DNA from: Micromonospora carbonacea | Lineage (GTDB): Bacteria; Actinomycetota; Actinomycetes; Mycobacteriales; Micromonosporaceae | Length of the DNA: 64,000 bases | NCBI RefSeq assembly: GCF_014205165.1 | Contig: NZ_JACHMZ010000001.1 | Location: forward strand, 2,874,501-2,938,500 | Reading direction: 5' to 3' | Shown: one piece after another, positions 17,053 to 26,941 of the stretch | Layout of the letters: every line of letters starts with the position of its first letter | How positions within the stretch are numbered: the stretch's first letter is position 1 | Notes under the pieces: model-generated | The model's input: only the letters and a program-made list of their open reading frames with translations | Database searches by the model: none | What the model was told of the DNA's origin: nothing | Program-made: the position numbers and the translations under genes

Positions 17053-17646
17053 TCAGGCGTCGGGGAGCAGCCGGGTGGCCCTGCCGGCTTGCGGCCCGCC
17101 GCCCGGGCCGGTCGGCGCACCGGCGCACAGGGCGGTGACATCGCGCGCGGTGGCGACGGTGGCGACGAGTTCGTGACGCGGCTGCCGCAGGAACCCCTGT
17201 GCGGCCATCTGGTCGAGCTGCCGCAGGAACGCGTCGAAGAAGCCGTGCGCGTCGAGCACCGCGCACCTGGCCCGGGTGAGGCCGAGCCGTCGCAGGTTGA
17301 CCGCCTCGGTGATCTCCTCCAGTGTGCCGGGGCCGCCGGGCAGGGCGACGACGACGTCCGACAGCGCCAGGATGCGGGCCCGCCGGGCGGGACGCGAGGC
17401 GGTGACCTCCACCCGGGTCAGTCCCGGGTGCGGGGTCTCGTCGCCCGCGCCGGGAGGGGCCAGGACGCCGGTCACCCGGGCGTCGCGGGCCAGCGCCGTC
17501 CGGGCGGCAAGGCCCATGACGCCGTCCGCGCCGCCGCCGTAGACGAACTCGCAACCGTCGTCGGCGAGCGCGGAGACCAGCGACACCACGGCGGGGTGCA
17601 GCTCCTCGTGGCCGCTGGCCGCGCCGCCGTACAGACCGACCCGCAC
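17053..17646 (-). CDS. LOG-family nucleoside 5'-monophosphate phosphoribohydrolase
   Basis: 197 aa. The start is the GTG at 17646, with GGAGGACCC before it. The two signature motifs are present: YGGGADGVMG (about 42-51) and PGGPGTLEEI (about 105-114) with the catalytic Arg/Glu region. LOG proteins hydrolyse nucleoside 5'-monophosphates to free base and ribose 5-phosphate; they were first known for cytokinins, but bacterial ones act on AMP and other nucleotides. Many are mis-named lysine decarboxylase. It lies between the ribokinase and PyrD-like operons and its start faces the GGAA-N7-TTCC site at 17740, so it may belong to the same regulon. Confidence 0.85.
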   Translation of the reverse strand: MRVGLYGGAASGHEELHPAVVSLVSALADDGCEFVYGGGADGVMGLAARTALARDARVTGVLAPPGAGDETPHPGLTRVEVTASRPARRARILALSDVVVALPGGPGTLEEITEAVNLRRLGLTRARCAVLDAHGFFDAFLRQLDQMAAQGFLRQPRHELVATVATARDVTALCAGAPTGPGGGPQAGRATRLLPDA

Positions 17647-17695
17647 GGGTCCTCCAAGGGGGGGTGGGTGGCGGGGCCGCCGGCCGGCGGTGGGC

Positions 17696-17765
17696 TTGAC
17701 ACGCCGAACGGGGCGGCCGATACTCCGTAGCCTACTTGTGGAAGCAGGCTTTCCGCTAGGCGGAA
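17696..17765 (+). promoter_or_regulatory. Promoter and triple half-site operator of the PyrD-like operon
   Basis: TTGACA (17696-17701) is followed by GATACT (17719-17724), a 17-nt spacing. Downstream, GGAA (17740), TTCC (17751) and GGAA (17762) form GGAA-N7-TTCC-N7-GGAA, the same geometry as at 8519-8544. Its place after the transcription start fits repression. The region 17647-17797 also serves the divergent LOG gene. Confidence 0.65.
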
Positions 17766-17797
17766 AGTGTGGCGATTGTTCGACCGAGGGAGTGGGA

Positions 17798-18760
17798 GTG
17801 CAGCCATCCGCCCGGGAACCGGGTCCGTCCGACGATCTCCTCGGTGCCGCCGCCGGCGTCGATCTGTCCGTGCGCATCCGGGGCCTCGCCCTGACCTCCC
17901 CGGTGATGCCCGCCTCGGGCTGCTTCGGCCCGGAGCTGGGCCGGCTGCTCCCCATGCGGGAGCTCGCCGCCGCCGTCACCAAGACGGTCTTCCTCCAGCC
18001 CCGCGCCGGCAACCCGGCGCACCGGCTCACCGAGATCCCGGCCGGCGTCGTCAACAGCGTCGGCATCCCCAGCCGGGGCCCGCGCGGCTTCCTCACCCAC
18101 CAGTACCCCGGCTACCGGGCGCTGCCCGCCCCGACGATCATCAGCATCGGCGGCCACTCCCCGGCGGAGTACGAACAGGTCGCGGAGCAACTCGGCGGGG
18201 CCGGGGCCGGATACGAGATCAACGTCTCCTGCCCCAACCTCGACACCGACGGCCGGGACATCGGCTCCGATCCGGTCGCGCTCGCCGAGACCGTGGCCCG
18301 GGTGCGGGCGGTCACCGACAAGCCGATCATCGCGAAGCTGCCCGTGATGGTGGCCTCCATCGCCGAGTGCGCCCGCGCCGCCCAGGAGGCAGGCGCCGAC
18401 GCGGTCTGCGTGGCCAACTCGGTCCCGTCGCTTCCCCTCGAACCCGGCAGCCTGCGGCCGGCGCTCGGCAACCACGTGGGTGGCCTCACCGGCCCGCACA
18501 TCCGCCCCATCGTCCTGCGGCTCGTCTGGCTCGCGGCCAGGGCCGTCGACGTGCCCGTCATCGCCTGTGGCGGAATCGCCACCGCGGATCACGCCCTGGA
18601 GTACCTCTCCGTCGGCGCGTCGGCCGTGCAGGTCGGCACCGCCAACTTCAGCCGGCCCACCGCCATGGTCGACGTCGTCCGTGGCCTGCGCACCCGGTGC
18701 CGCGCGGCGGGCGTCACCACACTCCCCGCCCTGCTGCGCACCGATCTCACGCTCGCCTGA
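17798..18760 (+). CDS. PyrD-like dihydroorotate dehydrogenase (class 1B type), probably catabolic
   Basis: 320 aa. The start is the GTG at 17798, after GAGGGAGTGGGA. The FMN-barrel motifs of dihydroorotate dehydrogenase are all visible: VMPASGCFG near the start, NSVGIPSRGP, YEINVSCPN with the active-site Cys145 (class 1 type), and the phosphate-binding end VDVPVIACGGI and GASAVQVGTANF. A Cys base and a PyrK partner in the same operon mark class 1B, which uses NAD. Here the usual biosynthetic neighbours (pyrB, carAB, pyrF) are absent and a carbamoylase is present. The likely direction is therefore NADH-driven reduction of orotate to dihydroorotate for breakdown, as known for Clostridium oroticum. 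Biosynthetic use cannot be excluded. Confidence 0.8.
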   Translation: MQPSAREPGPSDDLLGAAAGVDLSVRIRGLALTSPVMPASGCFGPELGRLLPMRELAAAVTKTVFLQPRAGNPAHRLTEIPAGVVNSVGIPSRGPRGFLTHQYPGYRALPAPTIISIGGHSPAEYEQVAEQLGGAGAGYEINVSCPNLDTDGRDIGSDPVALAETVARVRAVTDKPIIAKLPVMVASIAECARAAQEAGADAVCVANSVPSLPLEPGSLRPALGNHVGGLTGPHIRPIVLRLVWLAARAVDVPVIACGGIATADHALEYLSVGASAVQVGTANFSRPTAMVDVVRGLRTRCRAAGVTTLPALLRTDLTLA

Positions 18761-18828
18761 CCCAGGGCGAGCCCGCCCAGCCCGCCGCGCCCGGCCGCCG
18801 CCGCGCGCCGACCAGGAACGAGAAGAGC

Positions 18829-19278
18829 ATGCCCGAACTCGCCGGCCTCTCCGCGCTCACCGCGCCGCTGGCCCGGACCGACGGCCCCGAACGGTGGTTC
18901 GACCTCGGCCACGACCCGCTGGCGTCCATCCGCCTCGGCGACGCGCTCGCCGCCGTCCTCTCCGCCCGCGCCGTGACCGCCGTCCTGCACTGGGAGGGCG
19001 AGGAGGAAGCGGTGCTCGCCCACGTCGTCGCGGCCGCGATGCGCACCCGCCGGGTCACCGTCGTGCAGGAACGCGGCCTCCTCTTCACCTCCGCCGACCT
19101 GCCCGACAGGTCGACCGTCGCCCTCGTCGCCACCCGGCTCACCAGCACCCGGGCCGTCACGCCGGTCGCCGCGATGATGCGCGAGCGGGGACACCGGCTC
19201 GACTGCGCGGTCACCCTGCAACCGCCCCGACTGCACCTGCCGGCCCCGCCGTCCGATCCGACGCCCGACGGTCACTAG
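18829..19278 (+). CDS. Small protein resembling a degenerate type I phosphoribosyltransferase (PyrE-like)
   Basis: 149 aa. The start is the ATG at 18829, preceded by AGGAACGAGAAGAG. Nothing in it is a clear catalytic motif. The order of elements recalls orotate phosphoribosyltransferase: RLGDALAAVLSARAVTAVL, then RRVTVVQERGLLFTSADLP, then the core strand DRSTVALVATRLTSTRAV and AAMMRERGHRLDCAVTL. In a working enzyme the core strand carries two acidic residues and TTG for PRPP binding; here they are replaced by VATRLTSTR. It could be an orotate- or nucleobase-binding helper rather than an enzyme. The homology is my reading by eye and is uncertain; it lies 24 bp before the carbamoylase gene. Confidence 0.55.
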   Translation: MPELAGLSALTAPLARTDGPERWFDLGHDPLASIRLGDALAAVLSARAVTAVLHWEGEEEAVLAHVVAAAMRTRRVTVVQERGLLFTSADLPDRSTVALVATRLTSTRAVTPVAAMMRERGHRLDCAVTLQPPRLHLPAPPSDPTPDGH

Positions 19279-19302
19279 CCCCCTCCGACAGCCAGGAGCA
19301 CC

Positions 19303-20562
19303 ATGTCCACCCTCGCCACCGTCCCCGCCCTGCAACCGGCCCGGCTGGAGGAGACGCTGCGGCGGTTCGCCGCCCTGTCCGAGCCCGGCGCGGGGGTCTC
19401 CCGCCTGGCCTACACGCGCCTCGAACGCCAGGCCCACGACCTCTTCGCGGCCCTGCTCGCCGACCTCGGCATCGCGTCGTACACCGACGCCGCCGGCAAC
19501 ACCATCGGCGAGCTGGCCCCCGACGCCGAGCCCCGCCCCGGCGCGATCGGCACCGGTTCCCACCTGGACAGCGTCCCGCACGGGGGCGCGTACGACGGGA
19601 CCGCCGGGGTCGTGGCCGCCCTCGCGGTGGCCGCCGCCGCGCGGGCCGGCCGCCCCCGGCACCGCCCGTGGCGCTTCGTCGCCTTCGCCGCCGAGGAAGG
19701 CGCCCGGTTCGGGCAGGCGTGCAATGGCAGCCGGATCGTCGCCGGCCTCACCGACGCCGCCGACCTGCACCGGCTCACCGACCGCACCGGCACGACGATG
19801 GCCGCCGCCATGACCGAGTGCGGCCTCGCGCCGCAGCGGGCCGCGACGGCGCGGTGGGAGCCCCGGGACTGGCGGGCCTTCGTGGAGCTGCACATCGAAC
19901 AGGGCACCGTGCTGGAGCGCCGGCGGGTGCCCATCGGGGTGGTCGACACCGTCTCCGGCTCGACCCGGCTGCGGGTCTGCCTGACCGGCGTGGCCGCGCA
20001 CACCGGCGGCACCCCGATGGACGACCGCCGCGACGCGCTCGCCGCCGCCGCGGAGTGCGTGCTCGACTGCGAACGGCTGGCCCTGGCCGCCGCCGACGTC
20101 AACACCCGGATCACCGTGGGCACCCTCACCGTCGAACCCGGCGCGATCACCGTCATCCCCGGCCGGGTGATGTTCACCGTCGACGTCCGCGAGACCGACT
20201 ACGACCGCCAACGCGCGGCGGCGCACGCCGTCGGCCAGCGGTGCCGCGCCGTCGCCGCCCGGCGCGGCGTCGACGTCGAGCTGGAGGAGCTGGCCGACAC
20301 CCCGCCGGTGACCCTGTCCCGCGAGGTGACGGCGGCGGCCCGCGCCGCGGCGACCGCGCTGGGGCTGCCCGCCGAGGTGCTGGCCAGCGGCGCGAGCCAC
20401 GACACCCAGCAGATCAGCCGGCTCATGCCGGCCGGGATCGTCTTCGTCCCCAGCCGCGGCGGGCTGTCCCACTCGCCCGAGGAGTTCAGCGCCGCCGACC
20501 AGGTCGCCGCCGGCGCGGCCGTGCTCCTGGAGACCATGTACCGGCTGGACGCGACGGCATGA
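19303..20562 (+). CDS. M20-family carbamoylase (hydantoinase/carbamoylase, AllC type)
   Basis: 419 aa. The start is the ATG at 19303. The binuclear metal set of M20 amidases is visible: GTGSHLDSVPHGG (H87), AYDGTAG (D98), the EEGARF pair, ELHIEQG and a C-terminal GLSHSPEEF His. The dimer-domain motif GVAAHTGGTPMDDRRDAL is that of carbamoylases. The family hydrolyses N-carbamoyl amino acids to amino acid, CO2 and ammonia. Placed with PyrD-, PyrK- and PyrC-like genes, the natural substrate is N-carbamoyl-L-aspartate (ureidosuccinate), giving aspartate. An allantoate amidohydrolase or beta-ureidopropionase role is the alternative. Confidence 0.85.
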   Translation: MSTLATVPALQPARLEETLRRFAALSEPGAGVSRLAYTRLERQAHDLFAALLADLGIASYTDAAGNTIGELAPDAEPRPGAIGTGSHLDSVPHGGAYDGTAGVVAALAVAAAARAGRPRHRPWRFVAFAAEEGARFGQACNGSRIVAGLTDAADLHRLTDRTGTTMAAAMTECGLAPQRAATARWEPRDWRAFVELHIEQGTVLERRRVPIGVVDTVSGSTRLRVCLTGVAAHTGGTPMDDRRDALAAAAECVLDCERLALAAADVNTRITVGTLTVEPGAITVIPGRVMFTVDVRETDYDRQRAAAHAVGQRCRAVAARRGVDVELEELADTPPVTLSREVTAAARAAATALGLPAEVLASGASHDTQQISRLMPAGIVFVPSRGGLSHSPEEFSAADQVAAGAAVLLETMYRLDATA

Positions 20563-21413
20563 CCACGGTGCCACCGGCGGCCGTCCTGGACGTGCTGCCC
20601 ACCCGCGATCGGCCGACGCCCGCCTGCGATCCGGCCGTCGTCGTCGACCACACGCCGCTCGCGCCGGCCATCCACCGGCTGGTGCTGCGCGCGCCCCGCG
20701 TCGCCGCTACCGCCCAGGCCGGCCAGTTCGTGATGCTCAGCGTGCCGCAGGCCACCGGGGAGCTGATCCAGCTGCCCCGGCCGATGGCCGTGCACCGCCG
20801 CCGGCCCGGCGGCGACATCGAGGTGGTCTACAACGTCCAGGGGCGGGGCACCGAGGCGCTGAGCCGGGTGCGGGCCGGTGACAGCCTCCCGGTCACCGGC
20901 CCCCTCGGCCGGGGCTTCGACCTCCCCGCCACCGCCGGCCCGCTCCTGGCGATCGGCCGGGGGATCGGGGTGTGTTCGTTCATGACCCTCGTCGAGGACG
21001 CCGCGGCCGCCGGCACGCCCAGCACCGTGGTCCTGAGCGCCCGCACCGACGACCGCGTCATCGGCCGCGCCGACTGCGCCGAGCTCGGGGCCGAGGCCAT
21101 CGCCGTGACCGACCTCGACGGCACCAGCGCCGTCGGGGCCCTCGGCCGCGCGCTGGCCGCCCGGTTCGCCGACCGGCCCCCCGCCCTGGTCGTGGTGTGC
21201 GGCTCCCAGCGGCTCACCGGACTCGCCGTGACCCTCGCGGGACGGTGGCGGGCGTCGCTGCAGGTGTCCGTCGAGGCGCACATGGCCTGCGGCCTCGGCT
21301 ACTGCCACGGCTGCGCCCTGCCCGGCCCAGCCGACCCGGAACGGGAGGGCCCCCTCGTCTGCTTCGACGGGCCCGTCTTCGCCGTGCAGGGGAACCCCGG
21401 TGCACCGGCTTGA
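20559..21413 (+). CDS. PyrK-like electron-transfer subunit (FAD, [2Fe-2S])
   Basis: 284 aa. The start ATG overlaps the carbamoylase stop (ATGA). It has the ferredoxin-reductase fold of PyrK: RPMAVHRR for FAD, an NAD-binding GRGIGVCSFMTL, and the C-terminal iron-sulfur cysteines C244-x4-C249-x2-C252-x15-C268. PyrK carries electrons between NAD(H) and the FMN of class 1B PyrD. That PyrD and PyrK are in one operon, with an amidohydrolase between them, strongly suggests a PyrD-PyrK complex made for this pathway. Confidence 0.83.
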   Translation: MTTVPPAAVLDVLPTRDRPTPACDPAVVVDHTPLAPAIHRLVLRAPRVAATAQAGQFVMLSVPQATGELIQLPRPMAVHRRRPGGDIEVVYNVQGRGTEALSRVRAGDSLPVTGPLGRGFDLPATAGPLLAIGRGIGVCSFMTLVEDAAAAGTPSTVVLSARTDDRVIGRADCAELGAEAIAVTDLDGTSAVGALGRALAARFADRPPALVVVCGSQRLTGLAVTLAGRWRASLQVSVEAHMACGLGYCHGCALPGPADPEREGPLVCFDGPVFAVQGNPGAPA

Positions 21414-22647
21414 GGCCGTCCGGCTGACGCCGGACGGCCCGCTGGTCGACGTCACCGTCGCCGACGGCGTGATCGGCGCGATCGAGCCCCGCGACGGCGG
21501 GCCGCCGGCCACCGAGCGGCTCGCCCTGCCCGCCCTGGTCGACCTGCACACCCACCTGCGCGACCCCGGCCACCCCGAGGCCGAGGACCTCCGCTCGGGT
21601 ACGGCCGCCGCGGCGGCGGGCGGGTACTCGGACGTGTTCGCCATGGCCAACACCGCACCGCCCACCGACCGCGTGTCCCGGGTCGCCGCGCTGCTGGCGC
21701 GGGTGCCACGGGGCACCACCCGCGTGCACCCGGTGGCCGCGGTGACGCGCGACCTCGCGGGCCGGCGGCTCGTGGACGTGCCGGCGCTCGTCGCGGCCGG
21801 GGTGCGGGTCTTCTCCGACGACGGCCGCTGCGTCACGGACCCGTCCCTCGTCCGCGCGATGCTGGAGGCTTCCCGGGACCTCGGCGTCGTCTTCGCCCAG
21901 CACGCCCAGGACCCGCACGCCGTCGGGGCCGGCGTCGTCAACGCCCGGGTGGCGGCCCGGGCCGGCGCAGCGCCGTGGCCGGCGGCAGGCGAGGAACGCG
22001 TCGTCGACCGGGACCTGTCGATCGCCGCCGACACCGGTGGACACCTGCACGTCTGCCACCTCTCCACCGCCGGCTCGGTCGAGCTGATCCGGCAGGCGAA
22101 ACGGTCGGGCGTCCGGGTCACCTGCGAGGTCACCCCGCACCACCTCGTCCTGGACGACGAGGCGGCGCTGCGCGCGGGCGGCCCGCTCAAGGTCAACCCG
22201 CCGCTGCGGGCCGCCGCCGACGTGCTGGCCCTGCGCGCCGCGCTCGCCGACGGCATCATCGACGTCGTCGCCACCGACCACGCGCCGCACCCGGCGGCGA
22301 CGAAGGCGCGCGGTTGGGCCGACTCGGCGTTCGGGCTGACGGGGCTGGAGACGGCCCTGCCCATCGTCGCCACGGTGCTGCGCGCACCCGACACCGGTCT
22401 GGTCGACTGGGCGCGGCTCACCGAGGTGCTCTCCGTCGTGCCGGCCCGCATCGGCGGCATCGCGCGCCGGACGGGCCGCTCCGTGCGGGTGGGGGAGCCG
22501 GCCGATCTCTGCGTGGTCGAGACGGGTGTCCCGCAGCGCATCCGCGTCGACCGGCACCGCAGCCGGTCCCGGAACAACCCGTTCGGCGGCTGGACCGTGC
22601 GCGAGCGGGTCGCCCGTACCCTCGTCGGCGGTCGCGTCGCGCACTGA
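21400..22647 (+). CDS. PyrC-like dihydroorotase (class I)
   Basis: 415 aa. The start is the GTG at 21400, inside the end of the PyrK-like gene (14-bp overlap), with AGGGGA before it. The metal site HTHLRDPG (H50, H52) includes Arg54, which in dihydroorotases holds the substrate carboxylate and is missing in hydantoinases. Further ligands and substrate residues are NTAPPTD, FSDDG, HAQD, HVCHLST and the catalytic VATDHAPH. It should interconvert dihydroorotate and N-carbamoyl-L-aspartate. In this operon hydrolysis to carbamoylaspartate, the substrate of the M20 enzyme, is the likely direction. It ends 29 bp from the convergent permease gene. Confidence 0.83.
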   Translation: MHRLEAVRLTPDGPLVDVTVADGVIGAIEPRDGGPPATERLALPALVDLHTHLRDPGHPEAEDLRSGTAAAAAGGYSDVFAMANTAPPTDRVSRVAALLARVPRGTTRVHPVAAVTRDLAGRRLVDVPALVAAGVRVFSDDGRCVTDPSLVRAMLEASRDLGVVFAQHAQDPHAVGAGVVNARVAARAGAAPWPAAGEERVVDRDLSIAADTGGHLHVCHLSTAGSVELIRQAKRSGVRVTCEVTPHHLVLDDEAALRAGGPLKVNPPLRAAADVLALRAALADGIIDVVATDHAPHPAATKARGWADSAFGLTGLETALPIVATVLRAPDTGLVDWARLTEVLSVVPARIGGIARRTGRSVRVGEPADLCVVETGVPQRIRVDRHRSRSRNNPFGGWTVRERVARTLVGGRVAH

Positions 22648-22676
22648 CCGCGACCGCCGACGTGACCCCGCAGGCG

Positions 22677-23929
22677 TCAGCGGGCCGACCCGGCGCGGCG
22701 CTTGTTGTAGACGTCGAACGCGACGGCGACGAGCAGCACCAGGCCCTTCACCACCGACTGCATCGACTGGTCGACGCCCATGAGCTGCATGCCGTTGCTC
22801 ATCACGGCCATGATCAGGCCGCCGACCATCGCGCCCACGACCGTGCCGACCCCGCCGGTGACCGCCGCGCCGCCGATGAACGCCGCCGCGATCGCGTCCA
22901 GCTCGAACATGTTGCCGGCGGCGGGCTGCGCGCCGTTGGACCGCGACGAGTAGATGATGCCCGCCACCGCCGACAGGAAGCCCATGTTGACGAAGACCCA
23001 GAAGTTGACGGTCTTCACCTTCACCCCGGAGAGCATGGCGGCGGGGAGGTTGCCGCCGATCGCGTAGACCTGGCGGCCGAACACGGTGCGCCGGGTCAGC
23101 AGCCCGTACGCGAGGACGAGCACCGCGAGGACGATCAGCACGATCGGCAGGCCCCGGGCGTGCGCGAGCTGCCAGGCGAAGTACATGACGACCGCGCCCA
23201 CCAGCACGACCCGGGCGACGAACAGCGGGAACGACTCGACCGGCTGCTGGTAGCGGATGCGCGCCACCCGGGTGCGGAAGCCGCCGACCGCGTACCCGGC
23301 GACCGCCACCGCGCCGATGAGCAGGGTGAACGCGTCGAAGCCCTGGCCGCCGAGCAGCCCGTTGAGGAAGCCCGCCGCGATCTGCTGGTATTCGGCCGGG
23401 AACGGCGACAGCGAGATGTTGTCCAGCACCCGCAGGGTGAGGCCGCGGAACAGCAGCATGCCGGCGAGGGTCACGATGAAGGCGGGAATGCCCGCGTAGG
23501 CGACCCAGAAGCCGTGCCAGGCGCCGACGGCGAGGCCGACGGCCAACGCGGCCAGCACGCCGAGCCACCACGGGTGGCCCTGCTGGATGACGAGCACGGC
23601 GGAGACCGCGCCGGTGAGGGCGACCACCGAGCCGACCGACAGGTCGATGTGCCCGCCGATGATCACGATGACCATGCCGATGGCGAGCACCAGGATGTAG
23701 GAGTACTGCAGGACGATGTTGGTGATGTTGCCCGGGCTCAGCGAGACGCCGTCGGTCAGCACCGCGAAGAGCGCGACGATGACCACGAGGGCGACGAAGA
23801 TGCCGCTCTGGCGCAGGTTGCGCATGATCAGCGTACGCGGGTCGCTGATGCCGGTGTGCAGGGCGAGGGCGGGGGCGGCGTCGTCGGCCGACGGGCGCTG
23901 CCCGGGGGAGGAGGATTTGATGTCGGTCA

Positions 23930-23930
<1 letters not shown>
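22677..23930 (-). CDS. Sugar ABC transporter permease (XylH/GguB type)
   Basis: 417 aa. The start is the ATG at 23930, overlapping the ATPase stop by one base. At least ten hydrophobic segments are visible, with the family blocks GHIDLSVGSVVALTG, IPAFIVTLAGML and the C-terminal AAAFIGGAAVTGGVGTVVGA. It belongs to the CUT2 family of pentose and multiple-sugar permeases. It forms the membrane channel for the ATPase and ChvE-like binding protein upstream. Confidence 0.87.
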
Positions 23931-25465
<1,535 letters not shown>

Positions 25466-25530
25466 GGGCATCCTCCCGCTGTTCGGGTCGTCGGGTGGCG
25501 TCGCCGGGCCGGGCCGGGCCGGCGTCCGCC

Positions 25531-25554
25531 GGGCCCGGGCGGTCGCCCGGGCCC
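25531..25554 (-). terminator. Intercistronic hairpin after the sugar-binding protein gene
   Basis: Perfect 10-bp arms GGGCCCGGGC and GCCCGGGCCC with loop GGTC lie between the binding-protein stop (25568) and the ATPase start. It probably gives more binding protein than ATPase and permease. Confidence 0.55.
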
Positions 25555-25567
25555 GACGGAAACCGCG

Positions 25568-26710
25568 TTACTTCTTGGCCTGGCCGGCGGCGACCTCCTC
25601 GGCCGTCCAGTAGCCGGAGTCGACGAGGACGGGCTTGATGTCGTCCTTGAAGACGGTCTGGATCGGCAGCAGGTACGCCGGGACGACCTTGACCTTGTTG
25701 TTGTAGGTGGTGGTGTCGTTGGCCTGCGGCTCCTTGTCCTGGAGGAACGCCTCGGCGGCGATGGCGGCCTGCTCGGCCAGCAGCCGGGTGTCCTTGAACA
25801 CGGTGGAGCTCTGCACGCCGTCGTTGATCAGCTTGATCGAGGCGATCTCGGCGTCCTGGCCGGTCACCACGGGCAGCTTCTTCTTACCCTTGCCGTAGCC
25901 GGCGTTCTGCAGGGCGGTGATGATGCCCCGGGAGATCCCGTCGTACGGCGACAGCACGCCGTCCACCGTGGACCCGTCGTTGTAGCTCGACGTCAGCAGG
26001 TCCTCCATCCGGGTCTGGGCGACCCCCTGCTGCCACCGGAGGGTGGCGATCTGCTCGATCTTCGTCTGGCCGGACTTCACCTTCAGCGTGCCGTTGTCGA
26101 AGAACGGCTTGAGGGTGTCCATCGCCCCGCCGAAGAAGTACTGCGTGTTGTTGTCGTCGAGCGAGCCGGCGAACAGCTCGATGGTGAACGGACCGGTCGC
26201 CGTGCCCTTCGAGCCGTCCTTGTTCTGCAGACCGAGGCCGACGAGCAGCGCGGTGGCCTGGGCGACGCCGACCTTGTAGTTGTCGAAGCTGACGTAGAAG
26301 TCGACGTTGGGGCTGCCGAGGATGAGCCGGTCGTAGGAGATGACCGGGATCTTCGCCTGGGCGGCGGCCTGGAGCTGACCGGTGAGCGCCGTGCCGTCGA
26401 TCGCCGCGATGATCAGGACGTCCGCGCCCTGCGTGATCATCTGGTCGATCTGCTGCGACTGGGTGGGGATCTCGTCCCCGGCGTACTGCAGGTCGACCTT
26501 GTAGCCCTTGGCCTGCAGCTTCTCCTTCACCGAGTTGCCGTCGGCGATCCACCGCTCCGAGGTCTGCGTCGGCATCGAGACGCCGATGGTCAGGTCGGTG
26601 GGCTTCTTGTCGGCGGTGTCGCCGCCTCCGCCGGCCCCCTCGCCGCTGCACGCCGCGATGCTGAGCGCCAGCACGGCGCTGCCGAGTGCCATCAAGAATC
26701 TTCTGGACAC
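25568..26710 (-). CDS. Sugar-binding lipoprotein (ChvE/xylose-type)
   Basis: 380 aa. The start is the GTG at 26710, with GGGAGGG 7 nt upstream. The lipoprotein signal has Cys at about 21 (LSIAAC-S), followed by a short Gly-rich tether. The body is a periplasmic-binding-protein type 1 fold like ChvE: LTIGVSMPTQTSERWIADG, QIDQMITQGADVLIIAAIDG, ISYDRLI, and the end TGQDAEIASIKLINDG. Such proteins bind xylose, glucose, arabinose or galactose. A LacI-type operator lies 59 bp upstream of the start. Confidence 0.87.
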   Translation of the reverse strand: MSRRFLMALGSAVLALSIAACSGEGAGGGGDTADKKPTDLTIGVSMPTQTSERWIADGNSVKEKLQAKGYKVDLQYAGDEIPTQSQQIDQMITQGADVLIIAAIDGTALTGQLQAAAQAKIPVISYDRLILGSPNVDFYVSFDNYKVGVAQATALLVGLGLQNKDGSKGTATGPFTIELFAGSLDDNNTQYFFGGAMDTLKPFFDNGTLKVKSGQTKIEQIATLRWQQGVAQTRMEDLLTSSYNDGSTVDGVLSPYDGISRGIITALQNAGYGKGKKKLPVVTGQDAEIASIKLINDGVQSSTVFKDTRLLAEQAAIAAEAFLQDKEPQANDTTTYNNKVKVVPAYLLPIQTVFKDDIKPVLVDSGYWTAEEVAAGQAKK

Positions 26711-26768
26711 AGGCTTCCCTCCCAGGACCTCGTGCCGAAAGTGCGGAGCGTGTCCACGCCCCGGTCAG

Positions 26769-26782
26769 TGTTAGCGCTCACA
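26769..26782. promoter_or_regulatory. LacI-family operator before the sugar ABC transporter
   Basis: TGTTAGCGCTCACA is palindromic at 12 of 14 positions and close to the common actinomycete form TGTTAGCGCTAACA. It lies upstream of the binding-protein start at 26710, so it most likely controls the whole transporter operon. No LacI gene is adjacent to it; the regulator is unknown. Confidence 0.6.
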
Positions 26783-26941
26783 TCCGCCTTGGTCAACATG
26801 TTTCGGGAAATGCCGGGGTCACGTTCTCGTAACAGCTCCGACCACTTCGGAGCCGGGCCGTTCGGAGCAGGGCGGACCCGCTGGGACACCGCTCGATCGA
26901 CACGTCTGAGAGCATCGTGGGCGACCACTGGGGAGGCTCAC

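Noticed and set aside
17053..17646. Lysine decarboxylase
   Set aside because: The GGGADGVMG and PGGPGTLEE motifs mark LOG phosphoribohydrolases; the old name is a common mis-annotation.
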